The notes below the pieces were generated by a model that worked only from the letters and a program-made list of their open reading frames with translations, did no database searches and was not told the DNA's origin. 41,294 bases of DNA from Candidatus Saccharimonadales bacterium (GTDB lineage: Bacteria > Patescibacteriota > Saccharimonadia > Saccharimonadales > UBA10212): positions 1 to 41,294 of the forward strand of contig JANWHE010000007.1 in NCBI GenBank assembly GCA_025450575.1, given 5' to 3'. Below, piece after piece: positions 32,061 to 39,108 of the stretch (the first letter of the stretch is position 1; each line of letters starts with the position of its first letter). Made by a program: the position numbers and the translations under genes.

Positions 32061-32551
32061 TATCCCTAGTCGTCGCTTACGCTAAAAACGGGGTCATAGG
32101 ACGCGACAACGAGCTACCTTGGTATATTCCGGACGACCTTAAACGATTTAAGCAGCTGACGACTAATAAGACCGTTGTGATGGGCCGCAATACTTATGAA
32201 TCGATTGTCCGCCGCCTGGGCAAGCCGCTGCCGAACCGGCGCAATATCGTGGTTTCCGGCAGCCTTAAAGGACCGATAGACGGCATAGAGATCGCTCCGT
32301 CGCTGGAAGCAGCCCTAAAGTTAGCGGAAGATGATGAGGAAATCGTCCTTATCGGCGGCCAGCGGATATTCGAAGAAGCTATCGATAAGGATTTGGCGAA
32401 GCGGATCTACGCCACCGAAATCGACGCGGACATCGAAGGCGATACTTATTTCCCTGATTTAAATCCCGCGCATTGGCAGGTAAAGTCCACCGAGGATGGC
32501 GCCAGTCCCGATTATAAATACAAGTTCGTCCTATACGAAAGGGACGTTTAA
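32057..32551 (+). CDS. folA: Dihydrofolate reductase
   Basis: The 164-residue enzyme begins MISLVVAYAKNGVIGRDNELPW and has IPDDLKRFKQLT with the active-site Asp, VVMGRNTYESI for NADPH binding, and LIGGQRIFEEAI. It regenerates tetrahydrofolate from the dihydrofolate that ThyA produces, so the 4-nt overlap with thyA is functionally sensible. Length and motifs are normal. Confidence 0.95.
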   Translation: MISLVVAYAKNGVIGRDNELPWYIPDDLKRFKQLTTNKTVVMGRNTYESIVRRLGKPLPNRRNIVVSGSLKGPIDGIEIAPSLEAALKLAEDDEEIVLIGGQRIFEEAIDKDLAKRIYATEIDADIEGDTYFPDLNPAHWQVKSTEDGASPDYKYKFVLYERDV

Positions 32552-32554
32552 AGC

Positions 32555-32998
32555 ATGGCGCTCTATAATTTCAACGCTGCCCGCTCCGAAGCCCAGTTAG
32601 CGGACATGAAAGATTTGGACGGGCGAGGCATCTGCATATTTTGCCCCGAGCACATACGGGAAGACGCTAATAAACTAGTCCTGGAAACCGACCATTGGAT
32701 GGTCAAACCGAACTCGTTCCCTTATAAGAACACGAAACTGCACCTTCTGATAATCCCTAAGGCGCACGTAGCGACTGTTAAAGAACTGCCCCAAAAAACC
32801 CAAAGCTCATTTTTGTCAGTGGTGGCGCAGCTAGAAGCTAAGTACATACTAGACAGTTACGCCCTAGGTATGCGGGCCGGAGACATGCGCTATAACGGCG
32901 GCAGTATAGAGCACCTCCATGCCCATTTGGTCGTAGGCGAGATAGACATGGCGGAATTCGAACCAGTGCGCTTTAAAATGAGCAGCCAGACGGATTAA
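32555..32998 (+). CDS. HIT-family protein
   Basis: The 147 residues contain the histidine triad as EHLHAHLVVG near residue 122 and an N-terminal CIFC pair with following His that may bind metal. NTKLHLLIIPKAHVATVKELP is typical of HIT hydrolases and transferases acting on nucleotide conjugates such as Ap4A or AMP esters. It starts 3 nt after folA. Its TAA stop overlaps the TAA of the convergent deaminase gene within TTAA. Confidence 0.88.
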   Translation: MALYNFNAARSEAQLADMKDLDGRGICIFCPEHIREDANKLVLETDHWMVKPNSFPYKNTKLHLLIIPKAHVATVKELPQKTQSSFLSVVAQLEAKYILDSYALGMRAGDMRYNGGSIEHLHAHLVVGEIDMAEFEPVRFKMSSQTD

Positions 32999-33888
32999 GA
33001 AGAGCCGACGTAGGGGATATCGGCTGTGTGGCCACTCTTAGGCGGATCGGCGATTTCGACTTTCCGGACCCGGACGTGGTAGTCGTCTAAGATCCGCTTT
33101 CCGTCCAAGACGGCGTAGCCATCCTTGTAATAAAGGTTTTTGATGCCGCTATGGGCGATCAGTTTGGCGCAGGCCGGGCAAGGGAAGGCCGTCACATACA
33201 TCGACGCCCCTTTGGTGCTGTGCCCGGCATTGGCGGCTTCGGCTACCAGCCGGGCCTCGGCGTGGGTGAATAGCGACATTTCAATACCCACACCCCTGTT
33301 AAATACGTTCCGCGGATCACCTTCGGCCCACGGCGAATGCTCTGTCGGCTCCCCTCGGTTGCAAGCCGCTCCTAACTCGCGCCCGTCGGCACTGACCAGT
33401 ACGGCTCCCACCCGCCGCCATATATCAGAGCTTGAATCGGCTGCCTTAGCCGCTTGGCGCATCAGCTTTTGGTCAGCTTGGCGGCGGGAGACTTCGGCGC
33501 TCTCGTCAGGCTGGTCGACATTGTGGCGGTCCCAGCGCAGGAAAATCGGATAGAATGTCACCTTGGCTTTCTTGATGTCTTTGGCTATCTCACGGCTGAT
33601 GTCTTCGTCCGGCATGATGATTTCAACGTTCGGCTGATCTAATTTCTTAAGGCCGGCCGGGCTCAGTTCGGCTACCACGGAAAATCTGGTAATAGCTTCT
33701 AAACTTTTAACTGCTTTCGCCGGCGTTAAGGCCCGCAGGTCCTTGCGCAGGTAGTCGACTTTCTTAATCAGCTGGGGACCAAAGACATATAACTCGGCGG
33801 CATCGGAGTTAGCTTCCAGAAAATGCAGGTAGCCGCGGTGAATTACCGGTACATAGGCGGTGATGACTTTTTTAGAGCTGGCGCTCAT
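32995..33888 (-). CDS. dCMP deaminase-like protein with extra N-terminal domain
   Basis: The C-terminal half (about residues 135-275) is a zinc deaminase: THAEARLVAEAA with the His and catalytic Glu, and AFPCPACAKLIAHSG with the two zinc Cys. This fits dCMP deaminase, which makes dUMP for ThyA. The N-terminal 130 residues are not part of that family. They contain AYVPVIHRGYLHFLEAN and ELYVFG, which resemble a nucleotidyltransferase HxGH fold with the second His replaced by Tyr. The start overlaps the stop of the intact HxGH nucleotidyltransferase gene upstream (ATGA). Confidence 0.85.
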   Translation of the reverse strand: MSASSKKVITAYVPVIHRGYLHFLEANSDAAELYVFGPQLIKKVDYLRKDLRALTPAKAVKSLEAITRFSVVAELSPAGLKKLDQPNVEIIMPDEDISREIAKDIKKAKVTFYPIFLRWDRHNVDQPDESAEVSRRQADQKLMRQAAKAADSSSDIWRRVGAVLVSADGRELGAACNRGEPTEHSPWAEGDPRNVFNRGVGIEMSLFTHAEARLVAEAANAGHSTKGASMYVTAFPCPACAKLIAHSGIKNLYYKDGYAVLDGKRILDDYHVRVRKVEIADPPKSGHTADIPYVGSS

Positions 33889-34490
33889 GCGTCTTTGATC
33901 ATTTTTTCGAACGTCTCGTTAATCGAGTCGGTAATAGCGTCCTTCATTTTTTGTGATAAACCGATATTCAGTCGTCTAAGTTTGGCTGTCGTAGAAGTCA
34001 CGGCCTGGGGCTCAAGAATAAAGACCTGGCCGCAGAATTTCTTCAGCTGCTTTACCTGCGCCGGGCTATAAGTCCCTTTAGTGGCAATCAGCACGTCCGG
34101 CTTAACTAGCTTTATAAGCGACCATTTGGGGTCGCTATCCTGTTTTAGGGCGACGATGTCGACATGCCTTACATGGGTCAACATCTGCACCCGCTCCTTT
34201 TCGCTGACGATAGGCCGGTCCGGCCCTTTGCGCCGGCGTACCTTTTTATCACTGTCGACACCTACAATCAGGACATCGCCGTGCTGTTTGGCCTTCTCCA
34301 GATACAGAAAATGGCCGATGTGGATAAAATCGAACGTGCCCTGGGTCAGTACGATTTTGGCGCCGATTGTCCGAAGCGCGTTTATCACTTCGGCCAGCTG
34401 GCGCTTATCTTCAATAAACCTGCCCTTAGAATCGAGCAGAAAGCCGGTCTGAGCGGAATCCAATTTCTTAACTTTTCCCCCGTTAGCCAT
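33885..34490 (-). CDS. HxGH nucleotidyltransferase (cytidylyltransferase-like)
   Basis: The 201-residue protein has TQGTFDFIHIGHFLYLEKAK, the HxGH motif, then VDSDKKVRRRKGPDRPIVSEKERVQML, with the conserved Lys/Arg element of the TagD/RfaE-C/archaeal RibL group. It would transfer a nucleotide to a phosphorylated substrate; candidates are glycerol-phosphate, heptose-phosphate or FMN. The track start at 34559 is rejected because ATG 34490 lies 10 nt after a -10 box. Some 45 residues precede the motif. It forms a two-gene unit with the deaminase. Confidence 0.82.
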   Translation of the reverse strand: MANGGKVKKLDSAQTGFLLDSKGRFIEDKRQLAEVINALRTIGAKIVLTQGTFDFIHIGHFLYLEKAKQHGDVLIVGVDSDKKVRRRKGPDRPIVSEKERVQMLTHVRHVDIVALKQDSDPKWSLIKLVKPDVLIATKGTYSPAQVKQLKKFCGQVFILEPQAVTSTTAKLRRLNIGLSQKMKDAITDSINETFEKMIKDA

Positions 34491-34500
34491 CCTATATAAA

Positions 34501-34506
34501 ATATTA
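34501..34506 (-). promoter_or_regulatory. -10 of the nucleotidyltransferase-deaminase unit
   Basis: Minus-strand TAATAT ends 10 nt before the ATG at 34490. It is divergent from the TATAAT at 34550. Confidence 0.45.
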
Positions 34507-34549
34507 CCTTTCGCCGGTTTTAGCAATTTTATTATCTTATAAGTTAACC

Positions 34550-34555
34550 TATAAT
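34550..34555 (+). promoter_or_regulatory. Promoter -10 of the Tmk/ThyX-like fusion gene
   Basis: A perfect TATAAT lies 23 nt before the proposed CTG start. It leaves a leader of about 16 nt that contains AAGGAG at 34565-34570, so this gene is not leaderless. Confidence 0.6.
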
Positions 34556-34578
34556 ACACCTTAGAAGGAGAAGACGCG

Positions 34579-36513
34579 CTGAAAGGTATTTTTATTGCTT
34601 TGGAAGGTTCGGAAGGCTCCGGCGTGGCCGCTCAGCTTGGCCTGCTGGCCGAACGGCTTAAAGCCGTCGGCTATGAAGTGGCCGTCTACTCTTTCCCCAG
34701 ATACCAGGCCGGCTCCAGCCACTTTATAAAAGAATATTTAAACGGCGGCTACGGTCCGTCCGACGAAATAAGCCCTTATACGGCTACTCTATTTTACGCT
34801 TTGGATAGGTATGAAGCGTCAAAAGCCATCAACCGGGACCTTAGCGACGGCAAAATCGTACTGGCCAACAATTATGCCGGGGCGAATATGGCGCTGCAGG
34901 GCGCTAAGTTCGGCGATCCGGTCGAACAAAGAGGGTTTTTCGTCTGGAACGATAATTTAGAGTATGAACTTCTTAAATTGCCGCGCCCCGACACCAACAT
35001 GTTTTTACGAGTGCCCGCTGCGGTGTCGCGTGAGCTCGTAGAAAAAAGCGATGGGGCTAGTTCCGTCGAACAGCTTAAAAAGTCGGTAACGACTTATGAT
35101 CTTTTGTGCCGGCTGTTCCCTAAGGATTTCAAAGCCATAGACTGCGTCAAAAGCGGCCAGCTGCTGAACATCCCGGATATCAGTAACTTGATATGGGATA
35201 AGATTAAGCCGATACTGCCCGCCGATAAGCCCAAAGCCGGCCGCAGCACCGTAGTGACCCTGGGTGGTGCTGCCCCAAGCACCTCCGAGTTGCCGAAAGA
35301 GTCCGCGCCGGACAAACTAAGAATGCCGTTTAAGTCATCCAGCTTGCTGCTTAGGCTGGAAATCGAAAAGGCCAGTCCCGGCAGTACCGGGCCGAAAGAC
35401 GGCCCGTGGTCTGACGCCGGCTATGAATTTTATACGCCGCGGGAACTGCCTAAAGAGCTCAAGGCAGATTACCGGGATATTATCAGCGGCCTGGCGGACA
35501 AGCAGAGTCGGCTGGTCGAAAAACTGATCGATTACATCGAAAAGCGGCCAGCCGCCAAAAGACCTAATTTAAGCGTTTCTTATCTGGCCGCGCCGGTGAC
35601 ACCGTTAGGCGCGATAGCGCCGTTCGAGGTGGCGCTAGATAAGTCGTCAGTCCTGCCTTTGGTACAGCGCCTGCTGGAGGCTGCCTTGCCGGAAGCCCAA
35701 TGGGCCGCCAAGCAGCTTTACTTAACGGCCCGGCAGGTCTGGCCGGCTGATTTTAAGCAGCCCCTAGAAACCAGCGACGACGTGACGCCTATCGGCAGCA
35801 TCATCGCCAGGCTTGCCCAAGAGAGGCTGTCGTCATCAAACGCCGACCAGCCGGTCAAGCTGCTAGAAGCAGTGCCCAGGCAGGAATTTGACCTTTTAGC
35901 GGAGACTATCTACCCTTTCAGTAATCTGCCGCTCGACGAGATTACAGAAGAAGTGGCCGAGTGGCCTTACCAGCAAAAATATGACAATCTGCGCCGGGCG
36001 GCCTCCCAGCCGGATGTCCTGAGCAAAGTGCATTACAAAATGGACGTTATCTCTGATCAGATAAGCATGATATCGCTGGCTCAAGCGGCCGGGCTTAAGC
36101 ATCTGCAAGCCCAGCCGGTCAGTCCAAGGTATGGTTTTGAAGTACCGCAGATTTTCGAAGACGCCAACCTAGACGATTTATATAACGATTGCTTCGACGG
36201 AAGCCTGCGTCTTTACAGCCTGCTGCAGGCCGCCGGCCAGGAAGAAGCCGCCGGCTACGCGGCTCTTATGGGGCACAAAGTCAGGTGGCAGCTTAATGCC
36301 AGCGCCGCTGGCTTTTACGCCGCTTATAAAGCAGATGATTCACCCAAAAAACTGCTTAGTGCGGTTATCCGAACCGCTGCCGAAGCTCACCCCCTGCTAT
36401 GGGATATGCTAGTAGAGCCGGCTGACGCGAAAAAAGATGTCAGTCGTCCCGCCGTCCAGACCCGCGTCAAACCGGCCCAGCGCCACCGCGGCGGCAAACC
36501 CAAAAAATCCTAA
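34579..36513 (+). CDS. Fusion of a thymidylate kinase-like domain with two ThyX-like repeats, motifs degraded
   Basis: The track starts at TTG 34600, but homology begins earlier: CTG 34579 encodes MKGIFIALEGSEGSG, lies 8 nt after AAGGAG, and no ATG, GTG or other TTG exists between the upstream stop (34552) and 34600. The protein has 644 residues. Residues 1-205 follow the dTMP kinase fold, but the P-loop reads GSEGSGVAAQ (Lys to Val, Ser/Thr to Ala) and the DRY motif reads ANNY. Residues of about 255-390 and 470-620 resemble the two halves of double-domain ThyX proteins (EAQWAAKQLYLTARQVWP; PVSPRYGFEVP, AALMGHKVRWQLNAS), but the flavin/dUMP RHR motif is missing. A catalytic role is doubtful; a scaffold or regulator of dTMP synthesis is an inference. 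Confidence 0.75.
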   Translation: MKGIFIALEGSEGSGVAAQLGLLAERLKAVGYEVAVYSFPRYQAGSSHFIKEYLNGGYGPSDEISPYTATLFYALDRYEASKAINRDLSDGKIVLANNYAGANMALQGAKFGDPVEQRGFFVWNDNLEYELLKLPRPDTNMFLRVPAAVSRELVEKSDGASSVEQLKKSVTTYDLLCRLFPKDFKAIDCVKSGQLLNIPDISNLIWDKIKPILPADKPKAGRSTVVTLGGAAPSTSELPKESAPDKLRMPFKSSSLLLRLEIEKASPGSTGPKDGPWSDAGYEFYTPRELPKELKADYRDIISGLADKQSRLVEKLIDYIEKRPAAKRPNLSVSYLAAPVTPLGAIAPFEVALDKSSVLPLVQRLLEAALPEAQWAAKQLYLTARQVWPADFKQPLETSDDVTPIGSIIARLAQERLSSSNADQPVKLLEAVPRQEFDLLAETIYPFSNLPLDEITEEVAEWPYQQKYDNLRRAASQPDVLSKVHYKMDVISDQISMISLAQAAGLKHLQAQPVSPRYGFEVPQIFEDANLDDLYNDCFDGSLRLYSLLQAAGQEEAAGYAALMGHKVRWQLNASAAGFYAAYKADDSPKKLLSAVIRTAAEAHPLLWDMLVEPADAKKDVSRPAVQTRVKPAQRHRGGKPKKS

Positions 36514-36523
36514 GTTATCAGTC

Positions 36524-36532
36524 TGGTAAGAT
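36524..36532 (+). promoter_or_regulatory. Extended -10 promoter of the RibD-C reductase gene
   Basis: TGG-TAAGAT ends 6 nt before the ATG at 36539, which fits a fully leaderless start. Confidence 0.5.
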
Positions 36533-36538
36533 AAAAAT

Positions 36539-37093
36539 ATGAGAAAACTGATTATGTGGAATCTGATTACGCTCGATGGGTTTTTCGAGGGTGAAAAGCC
36601 GTGGGATCTTGGTTTCCACGGTCTGGTTTATGACGACGAGCTTGAGGATTTTACAATCAAGCAGCTACAGACGGCCGACGCGGTCATTTATGGCGAGAAT
36701 ACGTATAAAGGCATGGCTGACTATTGGACCGCGCCCGACCAAGCCGCTGATGTTAAGACTGAACCCATCAACACTATGAAAAAATACGTCTGTTCCCCTA
36801 CTTTAGAAACCGCCGACTGGCAAAATACTACGATCATAAAAGACGCCGTGGCCGAGATACCCAAACTGAAGCAGGACGGCGACGGCAATCTGTTTGTTTT
36901 CGGCAGCGCGATTCTATCCGACTCGCTGATGAAGGCGGACCTGTTCGACGAGTACCGCCTATGCGTTGTCCCGGTATTTCTAGGCAAAGGCCGCCGGCTG
37001 TTCAACGACGGCCTGCCATATCAGAAATTAAAGCTCCTAAATTCCCAGCCGCTAAAGTCCGGCGCCATAATCCTTACTTACACTCCGAACTAA
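36539..37093 (+). CDS. RibD C-terminal/DHFR-like reductase
   Basis: The 184-residue protein begins MRKLIMWNLITLDGFFEG and has ADAVIYGENTYKGMADYW, NTMKKYVCSP and GDGNLFVFGSAILSDSLM, which is the RibD-C (bacterial bifunctional deaminase-reductase) domain seen as a stand-alone family. These proteins share the DHFR fold and bind NADPH; the substrate of stand-alone members is mostly unknown. It overlaps the next gene by one base (TAATG). True FolA is at 32057, so this is not the main dihydrofolate reductase. Confidence 0.85.
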   Translation: MRKLIMWNLITLDGFFEGEKPWDLGFHGLVYDDELEDFTIKQLQTADAVIYGENTYKGMADYWTAPDQAADVKTEPINTMKKYVCSPTLETADWQNTTIIKDAVAEIPKLKQDGDGNLFVFGSAILSDSLMKADLFDEYRLCVVPVFLGKGRRLFNDGLPYQKLKLLNSQPLKSGAIILTYTPN

Positions 37094-37659
37094 TGGACTA
37101 CGAAATCGTTGAATTTGCAGATCAGGCGGCTTTTAGGGCTTGGCTGGCTAAGAACGCTAAAAATGTGCCGGGTATCTGGCTGAGGATTTATAAAAAGGAT
37201 TCAGGCGTTGCCACGATCACCTACGCCCAGGCTCTGGACGAGGCTTTATGCTATGGCTGGATAGACGGCCAGAAGAAGGGCTATGACGAACTGTCTTTTC
37301 TGCAGAAATTCACACCACGTCGGCCCAGAAGCATGTGGTCTAAAAGAAATATCGATAATGTGCAGCGTTTGACTGCCGCCGGCTTAATGACAGAGGCCGG
37401 GCTGCAAGAGGTGCGTAATGCCCAGGCCGATGGTCGCTGGGCGGCCGCCTATGATAAGCCGAGCGAAATGCAGGTTCCTAAGTTTTTCCTGGATATGCTG
37501 CAGCAGCATCCCAAGGCCCAGGCATTTTATAAAGAACTGAACAAAGCCAACACCTACGCCATAGCCTGGCGGCTGCAAACCGCCAAAACCGAGGCAGCTC
37601 GTCAAAAACGAGCCGAAAAGCTGATCGCCATGCTAGACGCCGGTCAAAAACTGCATTAA
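37093..37659 (+). CDS. YdeI/OmpD-associated family protein
   Basis: The ATG at 37093 overlaps the previous stop and gives 188 residues; the track's longer form is out of register with the reductase gene. Family marks are AFRAWLAKNAKNVPGIWLRIYKK, YAQALDEALCYGWIDGQKKGYD, and FTPRRPRSMWSKRNIDNV. The C-terminus is helical (PKAQAFYKELNKANTYAIAWRLQTA). YdeI-type proteins are linked to peptide or bacteriocin resistance in E. coli, but the mechanism is unclear. It is co-translated with the reductase. Confidence 0.85.
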   Translation: MDYEIVEFADQAAFRAWLAKNAKNVPGIWLRIYKKDSGVATITYAQALDEALCYGWIDGQKKGYDELSFLQKFTPRRPRSMWSKRNIDNVQRLTAAGLMTEAGLQEVRNAQADGRWAAAYDKPSEMQVPKFFLDMLQQHPKAQAFYKELNKANTYAIAWRLQTAKTEAARQKRAEKLIAMLDAGQKLH

Positions 37660-37676
37660 TACTAATAAATAATGTT

Positions 37677-38303
37677 TCAGAACCGAACCTTAATTCTCCC
37701 GCGGATGTAAGTGTGTTCTTCTGTATATTTATCAATTATCCCTTCAATTTTTTCTATTTCTTCGAGAAGCAAACGCGGCGCAAATATCCCCGCTATTAAT
37801 GCGTCCGGTGGTTTCTGGGTGTTGTAATAGCCCGGGAAAACAAGTGCATCGGGCGATAGGTCTTTTAATAATCCTGATCTGTTTTTGGTTGTTTCTAAAT
37901 ACCATCGCAAGGACTTTGTTTTACTATTAACTGGAATTTTTGGTTTTTCCTTATAATAAAAATACTTCTGCGTGTTCTCCCAATGTTCTCTTAGATTTCT
38001 CAGGTGATGAACTGTATCCCTCAATTCTTGATTGAGTGCGGAACTTATAGCTTTCCTGGCGTTTTTATTAAATCCATTTGAGTCAACTGTCTTGTACCAC
38101 TGGACACCTTCACGCAATATTAAATCCGACATCCGCACATCATCCTTTAACAGTATCGCATTATCATTCTCGCGATCAGTTTCGCTTAACCATGTTTTGA
38201 TGTCTTTCTGTAATACTCGAGCTCTTGTCTTGAATTCTGAATATGCATATTGCTGATCTCTCGACAGACTTAAATACTCATTACGCTCTTCCTCGGGTGT
38301 CAT
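37677..38303 (-). CDS. AT-rich unrecognised 208-residue protein
   Basis: No family is recognised. The protein is charged, mostly helical, and lacks signal or membrane segments. It is rich in Lys, Asn, Tyr and Glu, for example HHLRNLREHWENTQKYFYY. A C-terminal stretch LLLEEIEKIEGIIDKYTEEH suggests a coiled coil. Its DNA is clearly richer in A/T than nearby genes and uses codons such as AAA, AAT and TTT often, so it may be a recent acquisition. It lies at the end of the nucleotide island next to the rplJ leader. A TATAAT box stands 6 nt before the ATG. Confidence 0.7.
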   Translation of the reverse strand: MTPEEERNEYLSLSRDQQYAYSEFKTRARVLQKDIKTWLSETDRENDNAILLKDDVRMSDLILREGVQWYKTVDSNGFNKNARKAISSALNQELRDTVHHLRNLREHWENTQKYFYYKEKPKIPVNSKTKSLRWYLETTKNRSGLLKDLSPDALVFPGYYNTQKPPDALIAGIFAPRLLLEEIEKIEGIIDKYTEEHTYIRGRIKVRF

Positions 38304-38309
38304 GTTGGA

Positions 38310-38315
38310 ATTATA
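38310..38315 (-). promoter_or_regulatory. -10 of the AT-rich orphan gene, leaderless
   Basis: Minus-strand TATAAT ends 6 nt before the ATG at 38303. No Shine-Dalgarno is present. Confidence 0.55.
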
Positions 38316-38353
38316 CTCTTAGGGGTGAGAGATATTATGATTGCCGCATTCTG

Positions 38354-38382
38354 TTGCTCTAACGTGTAAAATTTGCTAAGAT
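38354..38382 (+). promoter_or_regulatory. rplJ-rplL promoter
   Basis: TTGCTC, 17 nt, then TGC-TAAGAT (extended -10). The transcript would start near 38389 and carry a structured leader of about 168 nt. Confidence 0.5.
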
Positions 38383-38388
38383 AACAGG

Positions 38389-38556
38389 GAACTTGAGCCG
38401 GAGACAGTAGCCGCAACGTAAGTTGCTTAATCCGCTACCTAGGAACAAGAAAGTCTTATAACAGATTTTTGAGTAGCCTTCGGTCCCTAACGGGCCGTTT
38501 TTTATAGCTCAAGCAACCTTAACAATTCGGTCGATATCAATTAAGGAGAACAATAT
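38389..38556 (+). promoter_or_regulatory. L10-type autoregulatory leader of rplJL
   Basis: CTTGAGC (38392-38398) can pair with GCTCAAG (38507-38513), enclosing the leader. Inside, GTAGC (38407-38411) pairs with GCTAC (38434-38438) around GCAAC-GTAA-GTTGC. The AGACAGTAG and CTTAATCC...ACCTAGG strands resemble the L10(L12)4-binding kink-turn leader known in many bacteria. A terminator-like hairpin follows at 38481. Together they suggest feedback control of L10/L12 synthesis by attenuation or occlusion. Confidence 0.65.
38481..38503 (+). terminator. Attenuator hairpin in the rplJ leader
   Basis: CGGTCC-CTAAC-GGGCCG is a 6-bp stem with one G-U pair, followed by TTTTTT. It lies upstream of rplJ inside its leader, so it likely controls read-through into rplJ-rplL. 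Confidence 0.7.
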
Positions 38557-39081
38557 ATGGCATTATCGAAAGACAAGAAAGCCGAAGTCGTTAATGAAGT
38601 AACGCAGCTATTGAAAGATTCCAAACTGACGGTCCTGGCCAAGTACCAGGGCACATCGGTTAAATCTATGCAGGAGCTGCGCCGCTCGTCCCGCGACAAC
38701 GGCACCAAAGTAATGGTCGTCAAGAACCGCTTGTTTAAAAAAGCGGCGAGCACTGACGAGCGTTTCAAAGACACCGATCTGGCGCAGATTACGGGCCAGC
38801 TGATTTACGCCTTCAACAGCGAAGATGAAGTCGCCCCGGCCCAAAGTCTGGCGAATTTCGCGAAGAATGAGCCGCAGATCGAGTTCGTAGCCGCCCTAAC
38901 CGCGGAGGGTAAACTTCTGCCGGCCGAGGAGGTCAAAGTCTTGGCCAGCTTGCCAAGCAAGAACGAGCTGATCGCTCAAACGGTCGCAATGCTGCTAAGC
39001 CCGGTTAACGACGTTACTAACGCGTTATCTGGCAACTTGCACGCGCTGCTGGACGGCGTAGAAGCCAAAGCAGCCGCGTAA
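38557..39081 (+). CDS. rplJ: 50S ribosomal protein L10
   Basis: The 174 residues begin MALSKDKKAEVVNEVTQLLK and contain YQGTSVKSMQELRRSSR and VVKNRLFKKA, as in L10. The C-terminal helix that carries L7/L12 dimers is Ala/Leu-rich. L10 anchors the stalk and, with L12, binds its own leader. AAGGAG precedes the ATG. rplL follows after 27 nt. Confidence 0.97.
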   Translation: MALSKDKKAEVVNEVTQLLKDSKLTVLAKYQGTSVKSMQELRRSSRDNGTKVMVVKNRLFKKAASTDERFKDTDLAQITGQLIYAFNSEDEVAPAQSLANFAKNEPQIEFVAALTAEGKLLPAEEVKVLASLPSKNELIAQTVAMLLSPVNDVTNALSGNLHALLDGVEAKAAA

Positions 39082-39108
39082 ATCAAACTAATTTAAGGAG
39101 AAAATCAT

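Noticed and set aside
34552-34602. Frameshift or truncated 5' end of the Tmk-like gene
   Set aside because: No Tmk-like sequence is found upstream in other frames, and AAGGAG with a CTG at ideal distance explains the start without an error.
36539-37093. Second folA
   Set aside because: The start and NADPH region resemble DHFR, but the pattern fits the stand-alone RibD-C family and lacks the DHFR folate-site Asp context; a true FolA is present at 32057.
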